Notes under the pieces: model-generated
What the model was told of the DNA's origin: nothing
Seen by the model: only the letters and a program-made list of their open reading frames with translations
Databases searched by the model: none
Assembly (NCBI GenBank): GCA_047605605.1
Contig: JASGFG010000026.1
Span: 1-43,996 of the forward strand
From: JAATGA01 sp047605605
GTDB taxonomy: Bacteria > Pseudomonadota > Alphaproteobacteria > Rhodobacterales > Rhodobacteraceae
Length of the DNA: 43,996 nucleotides
Direction of reading: 5' to 3'
Shown here: positions 1-7,216 of the stretch, piece by piece
Numbering within the stretch: position 1 is the first letter of the stretch
Layout of the letters: each line of letters opens with the position of its first letter
Translations under genes and position numbers: made by a program

Positions 1-648
1 GTCATCGTCGACGAGATGGCCGACCTGATGATGGTCGCCGGCAAGGAGATCGAGGCCTGCATCCAGCGCCTTGCGCAGATGGCGCGGGCGAGCGGTATCC
101 ACCTGATCATGGCGACGCAGCGCCCGTCGGTCGACGTGATCACCGGCACGATCAAGGCGAACTTTCCGACGCGGATTTCCTTTCAGGTCACGTCCAAGAT
201 CGACAGCCGCACGATCCTTGGCGAACAGGGCGCCGAACAGCTGCTGGGCATGGGCGACATGCTTTACATGGCCGGGGGCGGGCGGATCAGCCGCATCCAC
301 GGCCCCTTCGTCAGCGACGAAGAGGTCGAGGAAATCGTCAACCACCTGAAAAGCTTTGGCCCGCCGACCTATATGTCGGGGGTGGTGGAAGGCCCCGACG
401 ACGAACGCGCCGAAGACATCGACGCGGTTCTGGGCCTTGGCGGCGGCGAGGGGGGCGAGGACGCGCTTTACGATCAGGCCGTCGCCATCGTGGCCAAGGA
501 CCGCAAATGCTCGACCAGCTACATCCAGCGCAAGCTGGGGATCGGCTACAACAAGGCCGCGCGTCTGGTGGAGCAGATGGAGGAACAGGGCGTCGTCACC
601 CCGGCGAACCACGTCGGCAAGCGCGAGATCCTGATCCCCGAGGCATAA
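1..648 (+). CDS. ftsK: DNA translocase FtsK, C-terminal part (5' end outside window)
   Basis: The reading frame is open from the first base, so the gene is cut by the window edge and only the last 215 residues are present. They begin in the Walker B strand (VIVDEMADLMM), run through the RecA-like motor with the conserved ATQRPSVDVITG stretch, and end in the gamma winged-helix domain (about residues 145-215, with SYIQRKLGIGYNKAARL). In the family, gamma reads KOPS sequences that point the hexamer toward dif, and FtsK couples chromosome dimer resolution to septation. The N-terminal membrane segments are not visible. lolA follows 326 bases downstream, an arrangement common in proteobacteria. Family assignment is secure. 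Confidence 0.96.
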   Translation, partial: VIVDEMADLMMVAGKEIEACIQRLAQMARASGIHLIMATQRPSVDVITGTIKANFPTRISFQVTSKIDSRTILGEQGAEQLLGMGDMLYMAGGGRISRIHGPFVSDEEVEEIVNHLKSFGPPTYMSGVVEGPDDERAEDIDAVLGLGGGEGGEDALYDQAVAIVAKDRKCSTSYIQRKLGIGYNKAARLVEQMEEQGVVTPANHVGKREILIPEA

Positions 649-974
649 GGTCCGGCAGCCTGCGGCCGGATGTTCGTGCCCGATGCCCGGTCCCGCAGGA
701 TTTTCGGGGCAGGGGGGGGCGCCGTTTCGCCGGCGCCGGGCCCCGGCCGCATTGCCCGGTGTCTACCGTATGCGCATACCGCGTCCTGTCCATCACGGGT
801 CGCGCGTGGGCCAGGCCCCGGCGCTGGAGTGTCGATGGTGGGGCGGCTCAAGACGCCGCTGCGGGCGGCTCTTCGTTGCGCCTGACAAGTCGTTGATTAT
901 GCCCGGCCCCACGCTCGCCCCGATGTGAGGTCTGGCCCATTTGCCCCGCCCGGCTTTTGGCTTATATCGGGCAT
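649..974. other. Gene-free stretch between ftsK and lolA
   Basis: These 326 bases hold no convincing gene; the short open frames here have neither a good ribosome site nor a recognisable product. A weak 6-bp hairpin (TCCGGC / GCCGGA) lies a few bases after the ftsK stop, a GC-rich self-complementary patch lies near 731-749, and a 12-base palindrome GTATGCGCATAC sits at 768-779. No clear promoter could be assigned, although lolA expression probably starts in this stretch. Confidence 0.5.
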
Positions 975-1577
975 ATGAACCGTCGCACTGCCCTTCTGGC
1001 CCCGCTTGCCCTTGCTCTTCTTGGCCTGCCCGCGCAGGCGGCGCCGATTTCGCTGGGCGCGCTGTCGAAATACCTGAACGGGCTGACGACTGTGCAGACC
1101 GACTTCACCCAGGTGAATGCCGATGGCTCGGTCACGACCGGCAAGCTGATGATCAGCCGTCCGGGCAAGGTGCGCTTTGAATACGCCCCCCCCGACAAGA
1201 GCCTGGTCCTGGCCGAGGCGGGATCGGTCGCGATCTTCGATGCCAAGTCGAACCAGCCGCCCGAGCAATATCCGCTGGCGAAGACGCCGCTGTCGATCAT
1301 CCTGGCGCGGAACGTCGATCTCGGCCGGGCAAAGATGGTGGTCGGGCACCGGCAGGACGGCACCTCGACCCGCGTGACGGCTCAGGACCCGGATCATCCC
1401 GAATACGGCACGATCGAGCTGGTCTTTACCGACGATCCGGTGACGCTGCGCCAATGGGTCATCACCGATGACATGGGACAGCAGACGACAGTTGTGCTGG
1501 GAGAGTTGAAGACGGGGGTAAGCTTTACCCCCGCCACCTTCGACATTGCCGCAGAAACCTCGAAACGGCGGCGCTGA
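975..1577 (+). CDS. lolA: Outer-membrane lipoprotein carrier protein LolA
   Basis: This 200-residue protein begins with a Sec signal peptide (MNRRTALLAPLALALLGLPAQA, cleavage after AQA near residue 22). The mature part matches the LolA fold: a DFTQVNADGS strand, the G-KLMISRPGKVRFEY segment characteristic of LolA, and a long beta-rich remainder. LolA is the periplasmic chaperone that takes lipoproteins from LolCDE to the outer membrane. I chose the ATG at 975 because it directly begins the signal peptide; an in-frame TTG at 957 would add six residues with no gain. No strong Shine-Dalgarno is visible. The stop codon lies within a hairpin shared with the convergent neighbour. Confidence 0.93.
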   Translation: MNRRTALLAPLALALLGLPAQAAPISLGALSKYLNGLTTVQTDFTQVNADGSVTTGKLMISRPGKVRFEYAPPDKSLVLAEAGSVAIFDAKSNQPPEQYPLAKTPLSIILARNVDLGRAKMVVGHRQDGTSTRVTAQDPDHPEYGTIELVFTDDPVTLRQWVITDDMGQQTTVVLGELKTGVSFTPATFDIAAETSKRRR

Positions 1578-1591
1578 GCGATGGCTCAGCG
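1572..1591. terminator. Perfect hairpin overlapping both convergent stop codons
   Basis: An 8-bp perfect stem (1572-1579 with 1584-1591, arm CGCTGAGC) closes a GATG loop. The lolA stop TGA (1575-1577) is in the left arm. The stop of the minus-strand lipoprotein gene (TCA at 1586-1588) is in the right arm. No T-run follows on either side, so it may act as a bidirectional, possibly Rho-assisted, 3' end or as a shield against exonucleases. Confidence 0.6.
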
Positions 1592-2167
1592 TCCGCAGCC
1601 GGCCAGTTGCTGACGGTATTTCTCGGACCGGCTGCCGACGCGCGCCGCCACATCGACCAGCCAGGGTTTGGCCAGATAGCTCTGGCTGGCAAAGCCGGTG
1701 CGGCCTTCGTGATAGGCGAGATACTGGCTTTGCGCATCCAGCGGCGAGATTCCCAGCCTTTCGGTCGATCCGCGCATGTACCAGCCCATGAAATCGGTCG
1801 CATCCTGAATGCGGTCGCGCCGGGCGCTGCGGCCGCCTTCCTCCTGCTGGTATTCCTCCCATGTGGAATCCAGCGCCTGGCTGTAGCCATAGGCCGAGCT
1901 TTGCCGTCCCATCGGGATCACGCCCAGCAGGAACTTGTGCGGCGTTCGGGCATTGCCGACGAATTTCGATTCCTGATGCACGGTCGCCATCTGGACATGC
2001 ACGGGAATGCCCCATTTGCGTTCCGTCGCCTTCATCGCGCGGTAATACGCGGGACGCTCGGCCACGATGGCGCAGGCGTTTTCCAGATCGCGGGGCGCCG
2101 AAAAGTTGCCGCCGCCACAGGAGGCCAGCATCAGCAACAGGATCGACGCACGGAGAAGTCTGCTCAT
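1586..2167 (-). CDS. Lipoprotein with SLT-type transglycosylase domain
   Basis: This 193-residue protein has a lipoprotein signal with lipobox LASC (Cys17 becomes the lipidated N-terminus). The rest resembles the lysozyme-like SLT fold: ATVHQES places a candidate catalytic Glu near residue 66, followed by a Y-G-YSQAL element and a WEEYQ helix. Lytic transglycosylases of this kind cleave the glycan strand of peptidoglycan from the periplasmic face of a membrane. The gene is convergent with lolA, with only 8 bases between stops, and divergent from hspQ. The protein is short and lacks accessory domains. The fold call is good, but catalytic activity is inferred. Confidence 0.78.
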   Translation of the reverse strand: MSRLLRASILLLMLASCGGGNFSAPRDLENACAIVAERPAYYRAMKATERKWGIPVHVQMATVHQESKFVGNARTPHKFLLGVIPMGRQSSAYGYSQALDSTWEEYQQEEGGRSARRDRIQDATDFMGWYMRGSTERLGISPLDAQSQYLAYHEGRTGFASQSYLAKPWLVDVAARVGSRSEKYRQQLAGCGR

Positions 2168-2348
2168 CTGCCTCTCATGCTTTTTTTGTTTTGCGAGGCA
2201 GGATAGGGGAAAATTCGGGCGGTGGAAATGGGCAAGGGATCAGGAATACGCGAGGTGCGACTGTCGTGCCCGATCCCACAGACTGTTTCCCCGGCGGCGG
2301 TGGACAAGGCCGGCATGGCGGGCGTATTAAGGGGCAGGGGATACGTGC

Positions 2349-2675
2349 ATGTACAAGACCAGTGCCAAATATCATCTGGGCCAGGTGGTCCGCCACCGCA
2401 AGCATCCCTTTCGGGGGGTGGTTTTCGACGTGGACGCAAACTTTTCCAATACCGACGAATGGTATGACGCCATCCCCGAGGACAGCCGCCCGTCCAAGGA
2501 CCAGCCGTTCTATCACCTGCTGGCCGAAAACGACCAAAGCTATTACGTCGCCTATGTGTCCGAGCAGAATCTGGTTCCCGACGACACGGGCGAGCCTGTG
2601 ACCCATCCCGACCTGCCGGACCTGTTCGGCGATTTCGAGGACGGGCGCTATCCGCTGCATTTCAACATGAACTGA
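2349..2675 (+). CDS. hspQ: Heat shock protein HspQ (hemimethylated-DNA-binding YccV family)
   Basis: The 108-residue product matches the HspQ/YccV family over its whole length: KYHLGQVVRHRKHPFRGVVFDVD at the start, the PFYHLL centre, and the YVAYVSEQNLV and FNMN tail elements. Known members are small soluble proteins reported to bind hemimethylated oriC DNA, to lower DnaA levels, and to act as a specificity enhancer for Lon protease. An AGGGG ribosome site precedes the ATG at 2349. The gene is single and divergent from the SLT lipoprotein. I could not find a convincing RpoH-type promoter in the 181-base gap, so heat induction is not supported by sequence here. Confidence 0.92.
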   Translation: MYKTSAKYHLGQVVRHRKHPFRGVVFDVDANFSNTDEWYDAIPEDSRPSKDQPFYHLLAENDQSYYVAYVSEQNLVPDDTGEPVTHPDLPDLFGDFEDGRYPLHFNMN

Positions 2676-2716
2676 CGGCGGCCGGTTACGGATCGCTAAC
2701 CTCTGGCCCCTAAGGT

Positions 2717-2737
2717 CGATCCGTCGCAGGCGGATCG
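2717..2737 (+). promoter_or_regulatory. Small 5'-UTR hairpin abutting the STAS gene ribosome site
   Basis: A 7-bp perfect stem (2717-2723 CGATCCG with 2731-2737 CGGATCG) closes a 7-base loop and ends where the purine-rich ribosome site (GGGAAGGGG, 2737-2745) begins. Such placement can tune ribosome access. It may also be chance in GC-rich DNA. Confidence 0.3.
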
Positions 2738-2747
2738 GGAAGGGGTC

Positions 2748-3083
2748 ATGAACATATCGTCGGAAAATCGGGGCGGCCTTCTGGTCGCCAATGTGCGGGA
2801 AGACCGGATCGACGCCGCCTCGGCCATCCGGTTCAAGGATCGTATGCGCGAGATTGCGCAGATGCCTGGAAACCCGGTGATCCTCGACATGTCGCGCGTC
2901 GGCTTTCTGGACAGCAGCGGCCTTGGCGCGGTGGTGGCGGTGATGAAGATGCTGGGCCCCGACCGCCGGCTGGAACTGTCGGGCCTGACGCCGAACGTGA
3001 TGAAGGTGTTCCGGCTGACCCGCATGGACAGCGTCTTTACCCTGCACGACACCCTGCCGGCCGGGTTGCGCGATGCCGGATGA
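2748..3083 (+). CDS. STAS-domain anti-sigma factor antagonist
   Basis: This 111-residue, single-domain STAS protein is of the SpoIIAA/RsbV type. The diagnostic loop VGFLDSSGLG (residues 51-60) carries the serine that the partner kinase phosphorylates in this family (Ser56, by analogy with the residue after Asp in SpoIIAA). In the unphosphorylated state such proteins capture an anti-sigma kinase and free a sigma factor or other client. The next gene overlaps by 11 bases and encodes exactly such a kinase, so the pair is almost certainly a partner-switch couple. AAGGGG precedes the ATG. No sigma factor or PP2C phosphatase is adjacent, so the client cannot be named. Confidence 0.88.
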   Translation: MNISSENRGGLLVANVREDRIDAASAIRFKDRMREIAQMPGNPVILDMSRVGFLDSSGLGAVVAVMKMLGPDRRLELSGLTPNVMKVFRLTRMDSVFTLHDTLPAGLRDAG

Positions 3084-3534
3084 CCCACTTTTCCCGCGGG
3101 GCAGCCCCGATGCGGTGCAGATCGTGATTCCGGCCGATCCGCAATCCGTCCGGGGCGCCCTGTGCGCCTTGTTCGACAGCCTGCTTCTGCAAAGCCTGTC
3201 CGAAGACCGGCGCGGCACGGCCGAAATCGTGCTGGCCGAGGCGATGAACAATATCGTCGAACATGCCTATGCGCGCCGCGAGGGCCTGATCCACCTCAGC
3301 CTCAGGCTCGGGCCTTGCGATCTCGTCTGCCGGATCGAGGATTCGGGCCAGCCCATGCCCGCGGGCGAACTTCCGGGGCGGGAGCTTTGCCTGCGGGACG
3401 AGACGGGCGATGTGGCAGAGGGCGGATTCGGGTGGCATCTGATTCGCAGCCTGTCGCGCGACCTCGACTATCGCCGGGTTGACGGGCGCAACCTCCTGAC
3501 ATTTCGGATTGATGCCGGACAATCCCGCGATTGA
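3073..3534 (+). CDS. Anti-sigma regulatory serine kinase (RsbW/SpoIIAB-like HATPase)
   Basis: The 153-residue product is a stand-alone GHKL ATPase of the HATPase_c_2 type. The N-box is EIVLAEAMNNIVEHAY (residues 51-66, with Glu56 and Asn60 as Mg-ATP ligands). The G1 box is IEDSGQPM (88-95) and the glycine-rich lid is EGGFGWHLIR (116-125). There is no membrane segment, histidine phosphoacceptor or sensor domain. In the family, these kinases phosphorylate the STAS antagonist and otherwise hold a sigma factor or response component inactive. Its start lies inside the end of the STAS gene (11-base overlap), which implies translational coupling and matched stoichiometry. Confidence 0.88.
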   Translation: MPDDPLFPRGSPDAVQIVIPADPQSVRGALCALFDSLLLQSLSEDRRGTAEIVLAEAMNNIVEHAYARREGLIHLSLRLGPCDLVCRIEDSGQPMPAGELPGRELCLRDETGDVAEGGFGWHLIRSLSRDLDYRRVDGRNLLTFRIDAGQSRD

Positions 3535-3643
3535 CCGCAGGACTGTTTCCCCTTTTGGGATGGTGACGCGGAAACGTCCGAATTTCCCCCTCAATCTGCC
3601 GCAGCGCGCAGCGATGGTTCTTGTGTAGCTGCACAAAAGCTTC

Positions 3644-3690
3644 CCTCGGCGCCGCGATCAACAGCCCCCACCCAGTTCGTGGCGCCGAGG
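3644..3690. repeat. 13-bp inverted repeat between the anti-sigma gene and ggt
   Basis: The arm at 3644-3656 (CCTCGGCGCCGCG) pairs with 3678-3690 (CGTGGCGCCGAGG) across a 21-base loop, with one G-U pair. On the plus strand it is followed by TTCTTCCCC; on the minus strand by GAAGCTTTT. It could end the STAS/kinase transcript or be a protein-binding inverted repeat ahead of ggt. No clear T-run decides between these. Confidence 0.45.
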
Positions 3691-3757
3691 TTCTTCCCCC
3701 CCCTGCCATTGGCTTTCCCGTTCCGCCCCCCTAGTCTGCCCATGACTTGAGGAGGCG

Positions 3758-5332
3758 ATGATGCGCGATTTCCACATTCCCGGCCGTTCGGCCACTTATG
3801 CGACCAACGGCATGTGTGCGACGTCGCATCCGCTGGCGGCGAAGGTCGCGCTCGACATCCTGCAACAGGGCGGCAATGCCGCCGATGCGGCGATTGCCGG
3901 GGCGGTGCTGCTGGGGATTGCCGAGCCGCAGATGACCGGGATCGGCGGCGACTGCTTTGTGCTGGTGAAACCGGCGGGGCAGGAACGGATCGTCGCGCTG
4001 AACGGATCGGGCCGGTCACCTGCGGGGCTTTCGGCGGCAGAGATGCGCGCGCGCGGCTTGGCCGCGGTGCCCCTGCGCGGGGTGGAGGCCGCGAACGTGC
4101 CCGGCGCCATCGACGCCTTCTGCACCCTTGCCGCCGATTACGGGCTGCTGGGGATGGAGGCTGTTCTGGCCCCCGCGATCCGCTATGCCGACGAAGGGAT
4201 TCCCGTCGCCCCCCGCGTCGCCTTCGACTGGGTGGATGAAGAGCCGCATCTGCAAGGCGACGCGCGCCGGTTCTATCTGCTGGACGGCAAGGTGCCCCAA
4301 GCGGGGCAGATCTTCCGCGCCCCCGGCCAGGCCGAGGTGTTGCGTCGCATCGCCAGGGAAGGCCGCAAGGGGTTCTACGAAGGCGAGGTGGCCGAGGATA
4401 TGGTCGACTCGCTGCGTGCCCTGGGGGGGACGCATACGCTGGAGGATTTCGCGGCCACCGCCTGCACCTGGGGCGAGCCGATCAGCGGCACCTACAAGGA
4501 CATCGAACTGGTCGAGCATCCGCCGAACGGGCAGGGCGCGACGGCGATCCTGCTGCTGAACATCCTGAAGCATTTCGACATCGCCGGGATGGACCCCTTT
4601 GGCGCCGAACGCGCGCATATCGAGGCCGAGGCGGCAAAGCTGGCCTATGACGCCCGCAACCGCTTTATCGCCGACCGGACGACGCGGCTGGATCACATGC
4701 TGTCGGCCGATACGGCGGCGAAACTGGCCGCGCTGATCGACCCCAACCGCGCCATGGCCGCCCCCGCCCCGCTGAGCGAGGCGGTCCACAAGGACACGAT
4801 CTATATCACCGTCGTCGACCGCGACCGGATGGCGGTGTCGCTGATCTATTCGATCTTTCACGGGTTCGGCGCGGGCCTTGCCTCGGCGAAATTCGGCATC
4901 AACTTCCAGAACCGCGGGGCGGGCTTCACGCTGGCGGAGGGCCACCCGAACGAGGCCGGCGGCGGCAAGCGCCCGATGCATACGATCATCCCCGGCATGA
5001 TCCGCAAGGGCGGGCGCGTCCTGATGCCGTTCGGCGTCATGGGCGGGGCCTATCAGCCGAACGGGCACGCGCGCTTTGCCTCGAACCTGGTCGATTTCGG
5101 CATGGATGTGCAGCAGGCGATGGATGGTCCCCGCAGCTTTGGCGCGCTTCAGGGGATGGAGGTCGAGCGCGGCTATGCCCCCGAGGTGCGGGCGAAACTG
5201 GCCGAGATGGGGCATGACGTGTCGATCCCGCGCGATCCAATCGGCGGCTCACAGGCGATCCTGATCGGGCAGGACGGCGTGCTGATCGGCGGGTCGGACC
5301 CGCGCAAGGACGGCTGCGCCCTGGGGTATTGA
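3758..5332 (+). CDS. ggt: Gamma-glutamyltransferase family protein (Ntn hydrolase)
   Basis: This 524-residue protein is of the GGT family. The N-terminal subunit shows GGNAADAAIA and MTGIGGDCF, both hallmarks of GGT. The self-cleavage site is at Thr347 (HKDT-IYITVVDRDRMAVS), which would become the N-terminal nucleophile of the small subunit. The C-terminal half keeps the GGGKRPMHTI and FGVMGG elements. Family enzymes hydrolyse or transfer the gamma-glutamyl group of glutathione and related amides. No signal peptide is present, so a cytoplasmic location is likely, unlike E. coli Ggt. GAGGAGG (3749-3755) fits either ATG at 3758 or at 3761. It heads a tightly packed run through rluA. Substrate is not proven; other gamma-glutamyl amides are possible. 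Confidence 0.9.
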   Translation: MMRDFHIPGRSATYATNGMCATSHPLAAKVALDILQQGGNAADAAIAGAVLLGIAEPQMTGIGGDCFVLVKPAGQERIVALNGSGRSPAGLSAAEMRARGLAAVPLRGVEAANVPGAIDAFCTLAADYGLLGMEAVLAPAIRYADEGIPVAPRVAFDWVDEEPHLQGDARRFYLLDGKVPQAGQIFRAPGQAEVLRRIAREGRKGFYEGEVAEDMVDSLRALGGTHTLEDFAATACTWGEPISGTYKDIELVEHPPNGQGATAILLLNILKHFDIAGMDPFGAERAHIEAEAAKLAYDARNRFIADRTTRLDHMLSADTAAKLAALIDPNRAMAAPAPLSEAVHKDTIYITVVDRDRMAVSLIYSIFHGFGAGLASAKFGINFQNRGAGFTLAEGHPNEAGGGKRPMHTIIPGMIRKGGRVLMPFGVMGGAYQPNGHARFASNLVDFGMDVQQAMDGPRSFGALQGMEVERGYAPEVRAKLAEMGHDVSIPRDPIGGSQAILIGQDGVLIGGSDPRKDGCALGY

Positions 5333-5345
5333 ACGCAAGGTAGTG

Positions 5346-5825
5346 ATGATGGATGGAACCACGGCTTCGGCCCCCGACTATGCCGCGCTGACCGAAACGA
5401 TCCGCGCGCTTTGCCATGGCGAGACGGATACCGTCGCGCTGATGGCGACGCTGGCCTGCGAGATTCACGCCGGTCATCCGTTCTGCGACTGGACCGGGTT
5501 TTACCGCGTCGTCGGGCCGGAACTGTTGAAGATCGGGCCATATCAGGGCGGGCATGGCTGTCTGGTCATTCCGTTTTCGCGCGGCGTCTGCGGGGCGGCG
5601 GCGCGGACGGGGCATGTGCAGAACGTGCCGGATGTCGAGGAGTTTCCGGGGCATATCGCCTGTTCTTCATCCACCCGGTCGGAACTGGTGGTGCCGGTCT
5701 GGAACCGGGCGGGAAAACTGCTGGGCGTGCTGGATCTGGATAGCGACACGCCCGCGGCCTTTACCCGTGCGGATGAGGAATGGATCGTGCCGCTGCTGGC
5801 CGAAGTCTTTGCGGATGCCGAATGA
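5346..5825 (+). CDS. Free methionine-(R)-sulfoxide reductase (GAF-domain fRMsr)
   Basis: This is a single GAF domain of 159 residues matching the YebR/fRMsr family: DWTGFYRV, the GPYQGGHGC segment, IPFSRGVCG, NVPDVEEFPGHIAC, RSELVVPV and LGVLDLDSD. All three family cysteines are present (Cys72, Cys82, Cys106 from this start), with spacings of 10 and 24 residues that equal those of the E. coli and yeast enzymes. The enzyme reduces free L-methionine-(R)-S-oxide in the cytosol using thioredoxin. Starts at GTG 5343, ATG 5346 or ATG 5349 are possible; AAGG at 5337-5340 gives 5-base spacing to 5346. Its stop overlaps the next gene's start (ATGA), and ggt ends about 13 bases upstream. Confidence 0.9.
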   Translation: MMDGTTASAPDYAALTETIRALCHGETDTVALMATLACEIHAGHPFCDWTGFYRVVGPELLKIGPYQGGHGCLVIPFSRGVCGAAARTGHVQNVPDVEEFPGHIACSSSTRSELVVPVWNRAGKLLGVLDLDSDTPAAFTRADEEWIVPLLAEVFADAE

Positions 5826-6589
5826 TGCGCGGCTCCTGCACCTGCGGCGCCGTGGCGTTCGAGGTCGACCCGCCGCTGCGCGACGTGGTGGCCTGCCATT
5901 GCGCATCCTGCCGCAAGCAATCGGGCCACTACTGGGCCGCCACCTCGGTGCCCAAGGACCGCTTTCGCCTGATCCGCGACGAGGGGCTGGCCTGGACCGC
6001 CACCTCGGCCGCCGCGCGGCGGGGGTTCTGCAAGTGCTGCGGGTCCTTCCTGTTCTGGGAACCTGTTGATGAGGACCGGATCAGCTTTTCCGCCGGTGCC
6101 CTGGATGGGCCGACCGGGCGGCACATCGCCGAACACATCTTCACCGAAGAGGCGGGGGATTACTATTCCCCCGAAGGCCCGCCCCCCGCGCCCGGCGCCG
6201 CGCCCGACACGGTGCAGGGGTCTTGCCTGTGCGGGGCGAACCGCTTCACCCTGCCCGCGCCGCCGGGCGGGGTCGGGGCCTGCCACTGCGTGCAATGCCG
6301 CAAGTTTTCGGGCCACTACACCGCCTCTTTCGACGCGGAGGAGGCGGCCCTGACATGGCAGGCGCAGTCCTTGGCCGAACACCTGATGCCCCATGGCGGG
6401 CGGCAGGCCTTCTGCCCCGGCTGCGGCTCGCGGCTGTTCTTCCGCTCGCCCGACGGCAGTTTCTCGATCGAGGCTGGGGCGATCGACGGGCCGACGGGCC
6501 TGCGGCTCGACAGCCATATCTTCGTCTCGGAAAAGGGCGATTACTACGACATCACCGACGGCCTGCCGCAATATGAAAGGCGCGACTGA
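5822..6589 (+). CDS. Tandem GFA-family (CENP-V/GFA) zinc protein
   Basis: The protein has 255 residues and two complete GFA domains joined by a proline/alanine linker (about 114-132). Domain 1 has C6-x-C8, C25-x-C27-x-x-C30 and C70-x-x-C73. Domain 2 has C135-x-C137, C154-x-C156-x-x-C159 and C198-x-x-C201. Both domains repeat ACHC..CRK-SGHY, the AGA(I/L)DGPTG strand and a GDYY end, which suggests internal duplication. GFA members bind zinc; the founding member was described as accelerating formaldehyde-glutathione adduct formation, but most have no proven reaction. Start at 5822 overlaps the preceding stop by 4 bases (an ATG at 5825 is possible), and its stop overlaps the LysE start by one base, so translation is coupled on both sides. 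Confidence 0.88.
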   Translation: MMRGSCTCGAVAFEVDPPLRDVVACHCASCRKQSGHYWAATSVPKDRFRLIRDEGLAWTATSAAARRGFCKCCGSFLFWEPVDEDRISFSAGALDGPTGRHIAEHIFTEEAGDYYSPEGPPPAPGAAPDTVQGSCLCGANRFTLPAPPGGVGACHCVQCRKFSGHYTASFDAEEAALTWQAQSLAEHLMPHGGRQAFCPGCGSRLFFRSPDGSFSIEAGAIDGPTGLRLDSHIFVSEKGDYYDITDGLPQYERRD

Positions 6590-7212
6590 TGTGGGATGTG
6601 TTCCACGCCATGCCCCTGCATGAGTTTCTGGCTTTTGTGGGGGCGGGGCTGATCCTGAACCTTGCGCCGGGACCGGATGTGCTGTTTGCCACCGCCAGCG
6701 GCTTGCAGGGCGGACCGCGGGTCGGGGCGGCGGCGGGTCTGGGGGTGGCGGGCGGCGTCGTCTGGCATGTCGGGCTGGCCGCGCTTGGCCTGTCGGCGCT
6801 GATCGCGGCCCTGCCGCAGGCGCTGGTGGCGATCCGTTGGGCGGGGGCAGCCTATCTGCTGTTTCTGGCGTGGAAAAGCTGGAATGCCGGGGCGGCGCCT
6901 GCGGCGCGGGGGGCGGTGACGCCGGGGCGGGCGTTCCTGCGCGGCGCGCTGACCAACCTTCTGAACCCCAAGCCGATCCTGTTCCTGCTGGCCTTTCTGC
7001 CACAGTTCGTGCGCCCCGGTTACGGCCCGGCCTGGCAACAGATCGTGGTGCTGGGCGGGGCCTTTGCCCTGACCGGGGCGGTGGTGACGGCAGGTTACGG
7101 GCTGGCCGCCGGGCTGGCGGGCCGGGCCATCGGCGCGCGGATGGGGTGGCTGAACCGCATCGCGGCGGTGATGTTCGCGGGGCTTGCCCTCCGCATGGTT
7201 GCGACGAGGTAG
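6589..7212 (+). CDS. LysE/RhtB-family amino-acid exporter
   Basis: This is a 207-residue membrane protein of the LysE superfamily. The signature NLAPGPDVLF lies in the first membrane segment region (about residues 21-30), followed by a glycine-rich loop, the FLRGALTNLLNPKPILFLLAFLPQF motif region (about 120-144), and hydrophobic C-terminal segments, consistent with six membrane helices. Family members export amino acids such as lysine, threonine, homoserine, leucine or methionine; the substrate cannot be read from sequence. Position between a GFA protein and a homocysteine-methyltransferase relative suggests a sulfur amino acid or its derivative, which is inference. The start ATG shares one base with the upstream stop. 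Confidence 0.9.
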   Translation: MWDVFHAMPLHEFLAFVGAGLILNLAPGPDVLFATASGLQGGPRVGAAAGLGVAGGVVWHVGLAALGLSALIAALPQALVAIRWAGAAYLLFLAWKSWNAGAAPAARGAVTPGRAFLRGALTNLLNPKPILFLLAFLPQFVRPGYGPAWQQIVVLGGAFALTGAVVTAGYGLAAGLAGRAIGARMGWLNRIAAVMFAGLALRMVATR

Positions 7213-7216
7213 GGAT

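Noticed and set aside
768..779. 12-base palindrome GTATGCGCATAC after ftsK
   Set aside because: It is short, without repeat partners or a convincing promoter context; chance cannot be excluded.
2168..2348. Heat-shock promoter for hspQ
   Set aside because: No CTTG...TAT pair with proper spacing was visible.
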